Positions 24,292 to 38,551 of a DNA stretch of 64,000 bases are shown here, in pieces (the stretch's first letter is position 1; each line of letters begins with the position of its first letter). The stretch comes from Rotaria macrura (Eukaryota > Rotifera > Eurotatoria > Philodinida > Philodinidae). The stretch covers positions 1-64,000 of the forward strand of contig OENT01000098.1 in assembly GCA_900239685.1 (NCBI GenBank), given 5' to 3'. Position numbers and translations under genes: made by a program. The notes below the pieces were generated by a model. That model did not search any database. It was not told where the DNA came from and was given only the letters and a program-made list of their open reading frames with translations.

Positions 24292-27200
24292 TTAAAATGT
24301 AGCTCCATTGATTTCACTGTGTTCATCGGTTTGTCCGTTTTGCTCTAAAAGACAAAGAAAATTCATCCGTTCGAAACCAGCATTCAATTTTTATAAAAAG
24401 CCAAAATTAATTTTCTTGTTTCAAAATAAGCTGGAAATGACTAGTAAACTGTAAGTATCTGTGAACGTCGTTCGACGTTAAGGCAAAGTTCTATCTGTTG
24501 TAATAACATCTAAATATCTATTCATATGCAAGTCGATTTTTTGAATGGTTCGGACAATGAAACGTAGAAAAGTGATTGAGTTGCATAGAAGTTCCGTTGA
24601 AAATTTAATTTAGATCTAATACCCATTGAGATTTGTGCGAGATAGAAATTGATGATTTTATTTTCTGACATCGAGTTTTTCATTAGAATAGAATTCCCTA
24701 AGGATTTTGAACATTTAAATGCCAAGAAATCTTACATGTATATAAATTCAATCGAAGGCAAGACTCTCAAGGATAGATATTAGCTGGTCAATTCTGTTTA
24801 TCAGTACTTGCAGATCTGCATCATAGTATGAAAATTACGAGAAGACAAAATATGAATTTATGGAACTGTGAATATAGTTCACTAGATATTCTTTTGGCAA
24901 CGAAACAACTACAGATTGCACAACGAGCACGAACACAAACGTTGACAAAAATTGGCGATGACATCTAGAGGTTATACTGAGTTACAAGTATTCTATATAA
25001 AGTGCTTGGTGCTTAAATCTTAATCAAATTTATATGGGTGTGTCTGCCAATTGAAGCTCTGAATATAATCAAAGCCCTTTGGACTTCTTTTCCGTTTGTA
25101 GCATGTATTATCCTCGAGGGAACGTCTAATGCAGTGAGATATTTTATTTCAAACGACGGCTCTATAATTGCTAATGACATGTATTCATGCAATCTAACAT
25201 AGCGAGTCATAAACTTTAAGCATGGCATAGATTTTCACTTAATAGTTTCTAGATTTTTCATAGTTGATATCCAGGATTTTTCTTTTATGCTCAAGAAATA
25301 TTATTTCCAATATTAAATAGGTTCGTACTTTTTCTTTTGGGTAGAAAAAATAGTATTGAGCTTGCCATCAAAATATGCCATAAACTATGAATATACCAAT
25401 AATTTTCTTGAGTTTCAGCGACGGTAAATAAAACTAATCCTGTAATTGATAATGCTAATCCAGGTGTAATCAATAAAATATGTTTACAAGATATTGGTAA
25501 ACGGCGCTTTTTAATCGAAGCAACGATCTAAATTATCATCGTTGATTTAAAATGAAAACCATTGTCTTTTTATGTTTTCTTTTGTATCTTTTACATACCC
25601 ATGTTGTAATAGTAAATATGAACGCAATGACTATTACTGCAATGAATTGCCGGTCGTCAAAACGATCTCGTACATTGATAACAACACAAGTCAGTAAGCC
25701 TAACATGAAAAGAAATATTTTGATTGATCGTGGAGCAAATGACATCGTTAATAATGTGATAACAAATGATGAATACGAGCCAATAAAATCTGATAATTGC
25801 AAGCCATCGTAATCAAATATGCAAAAGTTATAGATGTTTTGATCACAGGCATGATAAAACTAGATAAAACAAAACTTGAATTAATTTTTTCTTTCGAATT
25901 AAAGAGGCTTACAGTTGAAAAAAACATATTGAAAAAATATACAAGTGCTTCAATATATAAACGATAATAGATTGCTAAGATCACTGCTGGTATAAACATT
26001 AAATTACTAAGTGTTAGAAATAGAACACTGGGCAAATATTTTGATACATAAGATTGACTACTATCCGTACAACCATATCCACGATAGCCTAGAATACAAA
26101 ATAAGAATTTACTTGAATCTACAAGTATAAAATGAGAAGATAAATGCTGAAGTAAAATTCTCCAATTATATGAAAACGATCGTCAGTCATTTCTATGATT
26201 AAAACAGATGATTTTTGATCAATAGCGCACCATGACATATGGTTCGATCAAATATAGTTCTATACGAGAATGAGAGTTCCATGCAAGAAATGAAGATTCG
26301 TTCTATGAAATAGATCCTACTAGTGAATAGCCTATTGAAATTTGTATTTTCACTGTATTGACATATAACGAAACGGTGCACTAACTGTTTCAAGAGAAAA
26401 AAAAATGCTAGCAGACAGTACATCTCAGCTCATCAATATCGACTCGTATTTATTTTGGACTCGATGAATTACGTGTTTTCAATAACACTTTTGCTTGGCC
26501 AGATACAATCTCGATGAAATTAATTCTTTTTAAAAGTATCTAGCATTTCTTGGTGATTTTACAATCATTATTCTTTTTTAAGTTCTCTCACAGTTTGTCT
26601 ATTCTTTTTACAATAGCGAGATCAAAATAAAACTAGCATATGACTAGTCATAGAATGGACGACTACTAAATGATTGTTGTGAATTAAATCAGCTTTCGTT
26701 AAATTTACATCCGATGGACGCTAGTTTCTATTTCGAAATTTTGAAGAGTTTTATATTGCAAGACAAGTGTTGTCATAACAACATCGTTATTTTTCATTTT
26801 TAAACAAAATCTTAATTCATTTCTTGCATGTCGAATAGTACACATATATAGTTTTTTAATATATTCTTGAACTACTCAATCAAATATTCTTATCATAATC
26901 GATAATATTTCAACATTTGCTAACCAGCAAAACAGGTACACGTAGAGAAAATATTTTGTTGAGATATCATTATTTTACAAAAACCATACGATCCACATTC
27001 GTCACGAGTGCATTGTGATGATAATATTTGAAATGTAACTGACATGGACGCATTAGAACATTGATCAGTGGAACTTAAATCAAAGTAGATTATTACAAAT
27101 AGAATTATATATGAAATACATACCCATTGCAATTCAATTCCAATGTTAAATACCAAAGAGCTATTTCCGGATATGGTAATGATCTAAGGATAATTGAATT

Positions 27201-30200
27201 TCGAATAATATCTATTTTATAATCATTTTCACATGCATGATATCGACGTGGTTCATATTTAGATAAGCAAGCAAGAATACTGATGTTAACATTCGATGGA
27301 ACATGAGACTAGAAGAAACATATTTAAATACAGTGATATACTGAATTCCCTTAACTACATAGTATCTTAGACATAAAGATAAATTATGGCAGAAGAGATC
27401 CTCAGATGACTAAGACGCAATTTTTCGTACTGTATGAATATGATATTTTATTTACGGCACTTGCAGCTATTCCGAAAAGAAATATTCTATGAAGTGTGGT
27501 CTCTTTGATTTCGGTACAAGATTTTTTAATAGACATACAGAACAACTGGATTCATACATCAACATTCTACTTTTTATCGAATTGAATCATAAGAGCTTTT
27601 CTTTGTTGAACATACTTTTCAAGAATTCAGAAATACAACGAACTAAAGACAATTTAGATTATAGTACTTCTTGTAATCTAAACAGAGATATATGAACGCT
27701 TTTTAGGTCTATTCATTTACATCATCGGTTGATGAATCTTCATCAACATATACTATGTATGGATATTCGGAATTTAAGTCTGTAAAAAGAAACTCATCTT
27801 AAAAATACAACTAATATCATTATCTTGGATGTAGCTGTCTTTATACAAATTCTGTATTGAACGTGTATGAAAGCGAAAAATAATTAGAGACAAATCTTTT
27901 TGATGATTATAGACTCCGTTCGTACCTGGTTCTGAGTATTAAAATCTAGATGTATGGTGCCACCGATATTTTTATTGTCAACGATAAATTCATATGAATA
28001 AATAGATGAATCATTTCCATATAATGTTATCGAACTAACATTGTTCTTTTCATGTAAAGGCATGTATAAAAAATCAAAATAATTAGTAAACATAAGACGT
28101 CGAGTTGAATATACTTGAATACAATCACTTGTATTTGAATGAAATGAGCATTCTAGAAGGAACGATATATTTTAAGACAGAGATATAGAAATGAATAACC
28201 TGTCGAATGAATAAGCATAGAGCCAGTAATAGCATTACTTAAACATGATATGTTACTCGCTGATATTTGAAAATAAATCCAAACAAATGCAGATAGTTGA
28301 TTGATTTCAATCGAACATGAACTACCATTTTTACAAACTAAATATGACATTAGTTTTTTCTTTCTTTTGCATCATATTTTTTCTTTAAAACAAACCAGTT
28401 TGGTAATCATATTGAGAAAAACTGGGCAATCCATTGATTCGTCCAAATATGTTTATATCACAATCAGACAACCAATTGGATAGAACAGTCAACTTAGAAC
28501 TACCGATGGACGTATAATACCTAAATTAATGAAACGTCATTCAAATACAACTTTAACAGTGCTCTACTTTTATAAAGCTAAAATGGCTAGCACTAAGCAA
28601 GTTGACATTAACGATGACAACAGAATATTTTTTGAATTGGCAATTAACCCAATCAAAGATATTGGGTGAGCTTTAAGTCCTGTAATCAATTTTACCGAGA
28701 TCTGTGAAGATTTTTCTTTGATTTAAATCTGTGTTCAACATTGCTTATAACTATGATCGATATTGACGATCAGAAGTGACTTAAATTTTCGTTGTATAAC
28801 AAGAATTTCACAATACTTTTTTCTCAGTGGGACTATTCTAGGGGAACGGAGCGAGGGAGTACATTGTTATCAACAAAAAACTAAAATTCCATTTCTCTGC
28901 ATTCAAATGAAAGATGGCACGTCGTGTTTTGAAGTTTTGCTCTTGCATATTTCCCATAGACTATTATTTCTTGTTATATTGCATGTCTCTTGCTTTGTGC
29001 TGTATGCAACAGAATACTTTTATCTAATCACGTGGGTCGAGCAACCCAAAGCAAATATTCTTCGACGTTTATTTTTTATGTTTCCGCTAAATTCATATAA
29101 TTCCCAGGACCACAAAACCCCATAACACTATATTTATTTAGTCTAATATTTGAACCATCTATATTAATCATTTTTATATGATTCGAAGAATTTTTATCCC
29201 TGTTGAGAACAGTCAATGATTCGTGAAATACATGTAGACTCATTCATATTTGTGTTATTCTTCATCTGTTCTATTTTTTCATAAATTATTAGCTAATTCA
29301 TTTTTAGTACTTATACGTATTGATGATCAGTACTTTTCTCTTGTCTAAGTATCAAGAAGAATAAGATACTTCATTGAAAAAATAAATACGGAATATTTAA
29401 AATGATCGTCCTTCTGAAAAATTCATGAAAAATGTCAACTATAGAATCATGATCATAAGAAGAACTGATTATTTGTTTTATTTCGTTTGTTCTTTTGTAA
29501 AAGCGTCAAAGCAAAATTAGATGATCTATTAAAATCGAATTGATAAATGTAGCAATGCACTCTGATGAGTGAGCAAAATATTTACGATGTGTAAACGAAA
29601 GTTGTATTCTTTGATAGAACAATTTGCAACGGTTGGTTAAGAGTTAGTGTTAAGGATACCTTCACAGCCTGATAATCAACCCAAGTTGTTAAATATATGT
29701 TACAGCTACTTGACGATTTCTAAATATCTACTATAAGAAGAAAGTGATTCGTTGGATTTACATACTTGAGGTTTAGTATTTGTTGACCGATGCTCAAAAA
29801 ATGCCTGAAAACAATTCATTTAAAAAAGAAAAGATATATTAGCGTTGCTATTGATATTTTATTTACCATAGCAAACCATGTGCCTCGCAATGGATTTTTC
29901 AAGGAAACAGTTGCATTAGTTACTGTTCGATTGAATACTGACGTAATCAAATCATGTCGAGTATTGATATATGTTTCAGGAAATGATTCATTTTTTGGAG
30001 TGATCAATGGATACGCATGATATTGAAGATCGCTAATTGAGAGAGAGAGAGCATATTATTATTAGAAAAAGGAAATGCTCATTTAATTTTACAAATGTAT
30101 ATTGGTTTGATCATCGGTACATTTTCCTCTTGTATCCAAAAATATTGACCAATTTGCTAAATTTGTGGGACTGTAAATGTTAAATTGCAAGAATTTTACA

Positions 30201-31062
30201 TTTGAATAATCTTTATATTCAAGAATACGAATACGAGAGTAATATTGTCCAATGTCATAACCTAGATGGAAATTAAATATCATTTAATGCATCGTGAGAA
30301 GTCTGTCAAGATGAAATAAATATTGAGAGAGAGAGAGAGCGAGTGAAAAGAATCTGTAGTGTGTACTTTAAAGTAAGTTAACTTATGAATGTATATTAGG
30401 AGTAACATAATGTACGTGTTGCATTTAATTGTGTTCGAATGGATAGATCTTTCGATGATTTGAAAAAAAGAGCAGATGATTAAAATTGTGGTACTCAGTC
30501 AAAGTTAAACTCGTTGAAAAAGAATTTGAATAATAGATTTTGCCTCTCAAAGGACAACAAACAATGATTCGATCACAACCAATCGACATGCTCACAATGC
30601 AGCGTATCGAAAAGAGAAGAAATGGGCTACTTGAATTTCGAACCCGCATCTGAAAATCAAACATAAGATTATATACCCGTCAGTGAAAGAAAATATTTAA
30701 AACAGCAGTTTAAAAGCGCGCTTCTACGGCAACGAAGATATTAAGGATATTTCACATACAGGACACAGTATAGTGCTTTGGAATATGAAAAGTAACTTTC
30801 AGTTAGCATGTATAACGAAGTACTACTCTTCACTTCAGTCACGTTTATATTTTTATTTAGATCCATTCATGGCGACATTGCTGCCATCATTCGAATAAGT
30901 TTAAGGATTTAAGCAGATGAATTGATGAGGACCGATAGCTCATTGGATCAACTTATAATTTTTGAGAACGAATTTTGTCAAATTTGTTTAATACATACCT
31001 AGAAAAGAATCGTTCGTCGTTGAGCAATAAGGAATAAGAATAAATAATATGAACTTAATCAT
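24292..31062 (-). CDS. TMEM8/PGAP6-type GPI-specific phospholipase (CREST family)
   Basis: Exons: 30999-31062, 30093-30261, 29867-30032, 29766-29804, 29586-29719, 28396-28520, 28200-28337, 27892-28152, 27721-27779, 27124-27308, 26925-27073, 25913-26088, 25599-25859, 25329-25527, 24292-24344 (2178 nt, 725 aa; human TMEM8A 771). PGAP6 cleaves GPI anchors at the cell surface. Seen: signal peptide MIKFILFILIPYCS; long extracellular region with IGGT-type motif; EGF-like cysteine block about 463-503; seven hydrophobic segments after about 515. CREST residues: Ser524 (LTLSNLMF), His558 and Asp561 (FYHACD), His689 and His693 (HSLWH). All exons close in phase. Weak point: the exon 8 donor at 27891 (T|GTCTCT). 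Without the last splice the frame stops at 25291, giving 720 aa; the far exon at 24292 has a strong acceptor and matching phase. Confidence 0.92.
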
Positions 31063-31431
31063 TACGAGCATATCATAAGATAATGATTCACTGAATTGTT
31101 GTGATAGATTTAAGCACAAAGCAAGTTATATATCTTATTCATCATTTTTTCCTCATTCTCTATCTCATCTAAAATATTAATTATTGAATTAAAAATAACA
31201 ATAAAAGAACCCAACGAACTATGTTTACTTGATATTTTCCAAACTCTTTTTTTTTCTCTTTCTCTTTACATGAATTGCTTTCTCTTATAAAAATTCACAA
31301 TCATTGAAAGCAGAGATGTTTTGCATTTGAAAATAGCAGGGGATAAATATGAAGAAAAAAAAAGAAAAAAACAGTTTCTATTTCATAATAAATTTAAAAA
31401 AAAACGATTAGATGATTCGAATAATTGTAAT

Positions 31432-31463
<32 letters not shown>

Positions 31464-31486
31464 GTATGTATATGTATCATTTCTTA
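31063..31486. other. Spacer between TMEM8 start and OSBP stop
   Basis: 424 nt, AT-rich, ending in a TA repeat at 31428-31477 just past the OSBP stop codon. No exon or RNA gene seen. Confidence 0.6.
31428..31477. repeat. (TA)n-rich microsatellite
   Basis: Imperfect TA repeat immediately downstream of the OSBP coding region. Confidence 0.85.
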
Positions 31487-34400
31487 TTAAAATATATCTT
31501 CACATCGAGACCAATCTTGTTTTCCTTTAGATTCCCAATATTCATTTGTAAAGGCATGCATTTCTGATTTTGTCAGTGGATCATACTGCTTAACAAACCA
31601 TCTTGGTTTATATGGATTCATTTGATTGCCTTCAACTTCACGAAGTTTTCTTGCTTGCCTTTGTTTTTCTTCTAAACGTAACTTTTCTTGGTTAGCTTCA
31701 TCCCAACGACCTTCTTCCATTAAACGTTGATCTGGTCGATGACGAGTATCAGTTGGTGCAATACCAGTTTCCATTTCATTCAATTCAATAGCTAATTCTG
31801 TAAAGTAATACATTTTTTCCATGTATGCGGGTGGCATTTTACGTTGCCATAAGACTTTCATATTATGTGTTTCCATATGATGAGCATGTGCGTGATGGCT
31901 TGATGAGGATTCAACGGGACCACCTTCAATCTTTTCTGTCCATGTGCCTGGACAAAAAACAAAACGAATCAATACAAAAGAAAAGCATACAATCAATCGT
32001 GTACTTTACCAGACAGTACCCATCGAGCTTGAGAATTGGAATCAGTTATAACACCGGTTACTTTATGTGGAGCGTCTTTCGAAAAATAACTATATTGAAA
32101 ATATTTTAATTTGCATATATCTTTTGTTGTATGATTGATTATATCCATTTCCCCTACCTACAATCAAATAGAACACATATATTTATGTATATACATACAT
32201 CTACTTATTGATTTAAAGCAAAAATGATTTCAGCAACATACATTATCTATCCAAAGTTTACCAACAATAATATTGTTAACAAGTGTCGTTACTTTCTTCC
32301 ATGTAAAATGATTACCAGTATTCTTGAATACAAGATGGGAATAACCTTAAATAAAAATTCGACTTATTAAGTAAATATTTGACAGTTAGCTTGTAACAGG
32401 TTGTTATATAAGTGTGAAATCAACAAAATGAATTCTTCCAAAAGACAATAGATTAGAGGAAAAGAATGTATCTCTTCAGTAAGTATGAAACTGAATATTT
32501 TTTTTTCTCATCAATCTCTCCCTACTATACCCATTGTTTGAACTGAATTGTCGAATATCCATCTCTTTGTGTAGGGGCATCGGAGATTGGTCTAGGAAAC
32601 ATTTATCTAATATTATGAAAATAATAGTAAATAGGAAGGAGAGAACACCCATCAAAATGAATGACCAAAAAGTCCTTGTTTTTTTTATCTACTTTTTTCA
32701 ATAAGCATCGACTTTGCTTTGAACCATATTGTAACCTCTGAAGATTCTTAATTCATATTAAATACTCTTTCAGCTTTTCATGTTTTGAATTTTTTACATT
32801 GCTTGGCATGTGTATGCCAACAATCTATTTGTGAGAATTTTGAATAAAAATCTAAACGAATAGTGGACTCGGTCATCTACCAGAGAAATTTCGATTCATC
32901 TCAATTGAGTGTAGGCGTTGAACAATTTATTGTGCAAAATTTGAAATTTTTCATTTATCGCAAAACATTCCACTTTGTAGACGTGCTATTTCAATAATGA
33001 AGTGATGATATAAAATATTCTTCTAATCAGTCGATAGCCCATAAAGTTTAGTCTAAAAACTAGTCCTGTCACTTTCAAATCTCGTTTTGCTGTTCTTTTG
33101 AACAATCGTTGTAATTACTACTAATGGTCACCGCATTGACCAAGGAGATCGAATGAATATTCGGCTAGTTTCAAAAATTTCGAATCAATTATATCTGATT
33201 TATCGTATTCATTCTGATGCTAGTAAAGTCGTACTATGAAATATAAAATGAGATTTTCTGATCGAGATAAAATAATCCTTCTGAATGTGTAAGATACTGG
33301 TTTATCGATTTTTCATATGTGGGTGAGAAAGCATATCTCATGCATTCAGATTTGATCAGATTGAAGTTTTTGGATGCGAAGCTGACAAAAAAGGTCAGAA
33401 CACACATCTCTTGGTCATAAGTTTTTCAATGGTTTTTCGTCATAGTGTCAATGAATTAAATTAAATTTAAATCGAGAAAATACTATCCGAAAATTTATTC
33501 ATATGACATGTAGAATAAGAATGTTTTACAATTCGTCTCAAGCATAAATTTGGTCGGCGACAGCCTACTTATTTTTGTTCCATGTCTATTTAATTAAATT
33601 CTAACTGACGCGATCAATAAGGAAATTCATTTAGAGACAGTCTAGATGATTGAAACCATTATATGAGATTGGTACAACTTTTGTTTTGTAATCTAAATCT
33701 GGTTACGGTCAACGTGACTGAAAATACATGACACAATCACGGGTCTGAATCGAATAAAATATTCTAAAGAATGTCATTTGTAAAATTAGATTGATATATT
33801 ACAGACGTCTATCAACGTATTGAAAATTTCAGCAACACAAGTTTTCATATACATATTGCTAAGCCGATGCAAAATTCTACTTGATATCGTGATAACAAGA
33901 GACTGCTGAGTAAAATCTTGTAGAATTTTAGATTTTTTAAAAGTACAGAAGAGCAATAAAAAATGGTTATTGATTTTTACACATCTCTCATATTGTGTTG
34001 AATCGTTTCAGAAAAAATAACTTCATGCTGAACGAGATGTAAAAAGATATAAGAACGTTCAAGTCATGATTAAAGCTTCATTATCGTAATCAATTAAGTT
34101 TCTGTACAACCTTAAAATATCCTTACGAACAGTGTTCAATAGAGTAGAAAATCTTACCTAAAGGTGTTATACTTAAATATTGCCCTCGAAATTTTGATCC
34201 CATAGTAAATTCTTGATATAAAGTCCAGCCTTGCCCTTCAGAATGCGTTGCTACAGCTGGTGGATGATGACTAACTTGTTCTACATTCAATAAAGGAAAA
34301 CAAAATAAGAATTTTCTCTCCTAAAAGAAAATAAACAAAACTCTTTACCAGCCATTGATCTCCAGCCTAGATCGTCTGTTCTATCACATTCATATGTTTC

Positions 34401-37400
34401 GCCAAGTAATGGATTAAAAGGTTTATTAATGCGGGTTGCTGTTGTTGAATACGACGAAACTGTAAATGCAGCAACATATGCTAATTGTTCCCAATTATTA
34501 TTAGTTCGGGCTGCTGCATCAAGCACAGAGCTATATTCAAGTTCTTCAGTGATACGTTGTAACATAGATAATGGTTCACTAAAATTGACTGGTATTGGAA
34601 TTTTTGATAGATCTTTTCCAACACAATTTTTTATTATACTCCATAGATTAATGCTGAAAGAGAAATACAATGCAACACATAAAATATATATCGATCATAT
34701 TTTGAGAATTATTCTTCAAAGCTATACCTATAATTTGGACGCTCAGGAATACGATCACGACGTTTACGTTTAGACGTGTTAGTTTTTTGAATATTACTTA
34801 TAGTTCTATTTAAAGCTGTTGCTGCTGTTGTTGTAGATGATGATGGTACGTCATTTATTACTTCAGTTTGTTTCGATCCTTAAGTATGATAGATTTTCTT
34901 AATTGTTTCGTAAATAGATACAACATCGTAAATTTACTTTTAACGATAACGACAGGTAAATTTTCGTCTTCTTGCTCTTCTGATTCACTTTCATCATCGA
35001 TATCATCGTCGTATGAACTAGCATCCCCGTCAACAATATTCGTTGATTGATTTTCATTATTTGCAGCATGTTGTTGAAGTCTATAGGGAAAATGTTCTCA
35101 AATATGAAACTAACCATTAGAATATCTGTTCACATACGGAATACGAAAAACGCTTTCAGCGTCATGAAATTCATCACTATCAGATGAATGACTATCTTCA
35201 TTTGTATTGCGTATATCAGAGGGTTTTATGGTTGCTTTATCTTTACGTGATGCACGTTGAATTCTTTTTTCTAATTTAGCACTTTGTGATGCAACTTGTT
35301 CACACATACGCTCCATGCGTATTCGTGCATCACGTTCGAATTGAATAGCCTTTTGCCATTTACGACCTTGTTTTTGAATTAATTGAACTAATTCTTGGCA
35401 AGCATTCAACATTGCTGAAATAAAATATAGAATTTAAAGATATAAAATAATATACTTTTATACTTTTATGAAAGACAAAAGTAATCAAATGTATTTGAAT
35501 ACGAAAAAAAAAAGACTTCCTTGATGTATACAAATTTTACTTAGACAGATCTAATAGAAACTTTCATATATTTAAAACGTTTTTCATGATATATATATAG
35601 TTTTCTTGTGGAAGGATATGATTTCATGTCAAGTTACATTTCTATTGATTCATTCTCATAGATGTTAAAACGATTTCCTCTATGTGTATTCTAAGTATAG
35701 TTTTCATTCTAACAAACAGAAATCATACAAGAACAAAAACTTTCATCATAAGTATTCTTCTTTACCTGTTGATGTGATTCGAAACAATGTAGCACGCTCA
35801 TTGACACTTTTGATTGTAGTTGTGGTTGCTTCGGATTTATCAATTTGCTCAAGATCGGCCAATGTTCGATGCAGTGCTTGATAATGACGATTTATTAAAT
35901 CCATACACATTTTAAGATCATCTAATTTTGAGTCTAATGTTTTATTCATTGTGGCTAGTTCAGCTCGATCCGTTGTAGCTGTTGATTGTTTTACTTGACT
36001 ACTTGAGTTATCTTGTTGTTGCTGTTGCTGTTGTTTATTTAAATCATCATTTGCTCCGACTTCTTCATCTGAATCTTGATATGGTTTCCTTACTTTAAGT
36101 GCTTTTTGTTTAGCTAATTCTAAGGCGTTCATCCAACGTTGTTTATCGTTTTCATTAGATGTACGTAAATGTATGATCGTGGAACCATTCGATATAACGA
36201 AATGACATGTATCATTTGATGATAACTGTGCTGATTCAAGATAAATTGTGCCACGACATGTATGTGTCATTTCATCTTGTGAACGATAATAGGATAATAT
36301 ACCAGCTTGTAAAACAAACCAACGTTTTTGATAGCCTTTCAGATACTAAAGGAAAAAGAGGAATTTCTTATTTTTTTTCAATAGAAAAGAATTTCTTCTT
36401 TGTTTTTCTACATTTGTCCATTTATATAACCATCCACGCATTTCATCTTTTTCATTAGCAACTGACGGTGTTGTGGATTGCATAGATTGTTGTGGTTGAT
36501 AAACCATTAATGGTGGTACAATACCCGTGCCTATGGCACCCAAATTAGATGAACTAGCTGTAGTTTGCATTGTATTTAGAATTGCAGAACTATGTGACGA
36601 AATCGAAATAGATAGATGATCTATTTAAGAAGAAAGAAAAAAAAAGAACAGTAGATAAAGAGGATTGCTTTCTTCTTGTATGTTGTTTCTTAGTGCTTGT
36701 TTTAATCTGTTGTGTATTTACCAGAGTCTTTATTATTTGAACGAGTTGATAACTGAGGTGAATATTTCACTGTTTGATTAGAATTATTTTTTGTATCATT
36801 TTCTGAACTTTTCAAACTATTGCCACTCTCAATATTGTCGTTGTTGGAGTCTAAAAATAAGATAGAAAAGATAATTTATAATTATTATTTGTAACATTTC
36901 AGTGTTTAAGCAGCTGTTGTAATGATAATTGTCACTTAAATCAAGCAATGTCTTTTCAAGTGATAGAGGATGTTTTGTTTTGCTTTTATATATATATATA
37001 TATCTTTCCTATCTTGTTGGTAATTTTTTCATCAATATTATTTGCTGTCACATATGTTTTACTCGTTTTTAAAAATTGCAATGTTGTCGATTGAGAATGA
37101 AATGAGAATGACAAGAAAAATATTTAGTGAGGTGTTATTCATTATAAGATAATTATTTGCTAATAAGTGCACGATCTTTCCTAATCATTGACAGAGATTC
37201 AATCAAAAAACAGCGGAAAGATTGATATACTAATTATATTGAGTGTTGACAATCAATATTTTCTTCATCATCAAATAGAAGAAAAAGAGAAACAAGTAAA
37301 ATAGTTTTGACACATACGATGGTGATTTGTACCAAGTTTATGTCGATTAGGACGTTTTCCGATAAATGGTGGTCGACATCTCGAAACGATTTTACGCATA

Positions 37401-37411
37401 CGATGTGGCAT
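31487..37411 (-). CDS. OSBP: Oxysterol-binding protein with PH domain
   Basis: Exons: 37318-37411, 36722-36850, 36412-36620, 35766-36345, 35138-35414, 34938-35080, 34728-34878, 34349-34653, 34158-34280, 32242-32345, 32010-32157, 31487-31947 (2724 nt, 907 aa). OSBP exchanges sterol and PI4P at ER-Golgi contacts. Domains: N-terminal basic/serine-rich segment; PH domain about 138-230 (WLYKWTN, YLKGYQKRWFVL, TCRGTIYL, RWMNALELAK); poly-Q stretch; coiled segment (QKAIQFERDARIRMERM); FFAT-like EFHDAES at 419-425 with acidic/serine flank; sterol-binding domain from about 545, with NLWSIIKNCVGKDLSKIP and the signature EQVSHHPP at 630-637. The C terminus RPDQRLMEEGRWDEANQEK to DWSRCEDIF is intact. FFAT position 3 is His instead of Phe/Tyr. 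A 1.8-kb intron lies at 32346-34157. The start at 37411 is the first ATG giving the basic N terminus; a longer in-frame start upstream is low complexity and probably untranslated. Confidence 0.96.
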
Positions 37412-38551
37412 CTCTTTTAGTGTAGTTATCGACGGCAAAAGAAGTAAAGAACAAGAGAAAGAGTCAAAGACAACGAAAGAGATGAAAAAACAGAACGCAA
37501 GCAAGTGGACTGAGATAGAGTAAGAATACGGTAACGTGGAAGAACGATTCGAACAAAAAGAATGTGTTTCTTCTTCTTCTTCTTCGTCTTCTTCTTGTTC
37601 TTTTTTCTTGTTGTTGTTTCGTTGAAAATATCTTGCGACATTCGAAAAGGTCACTCATCGTCACACTTATTTCAGCTAACAACAGGAAAGCATTTTGCAA
37701 ACTGAAGATATCGACAGAGACTGAGAGAACGAGAGAGAGAGAGAGAAAACAACCAACAACAACCATGTCAATGTTAAGTAATTGTATCATTTGATTAGTT
37801 TTAGTATATCTTACTGCTAGAAGTGATATTTCACTTTATGTTGGGTATTACTCGCTTCACGATTCGTATTGGACGTTACATTGTTCATGAGATCATCCAT
37901 TAAGTCACGCATGATGTTTAAAGCATAGTTTGTTGCCATCAGAAGAGAAAAAGAAAACAAAAGTTTTATTTCTTATCATAATGAATTCAAAGTTTTTGCA
38001 AAACAAAAAGGATCTTCATGACTAAGTAGTATCAAATAAATTTTCATTAATATCAAACGCTTAATTTGCGCCGTATATCCATAGAGAGAAGAAAAGAAAA
38101 ACAAAATCATCTCGAAAGAATGTTTTCAATTTGCATGAAACATTCTTTTCTTTTCTTACTAGTCTAATGAAACTGCTACATTATATATGTATATATATAT
38201 ATATATTTATTTATTTATATATGTAAGAATAAAAACAAGACTAAGCATGGCAGTCTTTCTTAATTCCACTATTTTACTCTCAAAACACGAGTCCCCTGAG
38301 AGAACCCAAGTATAGCAATTGCTTTTATATCGACTAGTAATCAGCTTCAATGGAAATACGAAAAGAATGTTATTTTGTTTTTTTGTTTACCTGCTTTTTA
38401 TGAGGAATATAATAAATGAAAATAATCGAATAATCTACAATAATAATAATATTAATAATCAATGGATCTAAAAAAAAAAGAAAACAGTGACACACATTTT
38501 TTAATGATGTACTATTTCAAATAACTAGAATATGGATAGTAAATGTCAGAG
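37412..38551. other. OSBP 5' region and downstream flank of C6orf136-like gene
   Basis: Holds a TTC-rich tract (about 37568-37605), a GA run near 37734, a TA repeat at 38182-38222, and no credible exon. Open frames here are low-complexity products of the TTC/GA tracts. OSBP promoter or leader-acceptor signals should lie in the first few hundred bases. Confidence 0.55.
38182..38222. repeat. (TA)n microsatellite
   Basis: Imperfect TA/TTTA repeat read directly. Confidence 0.8.

Noticed and set aside
25552-25812. Plus-strand 86-codon frame
   Set aside because: Exact antisense shadow of TMEM8 membrane-segment exons.
30425-30664. 79-codon minus-strand frame within the TMEM8 gene
   Set aside because: Lies in the 0.7-kb intron between the signal-peptide exon and exon 2, whose junction is already in phase (G|GT); no family match.
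37271-37654. Longer N-terminal extension of OSBP
   Set aside because: Low-complexity E/T/S-rich translation of TTC/GA tracts; the ATG at 37411 gives a complete in-phase protein.
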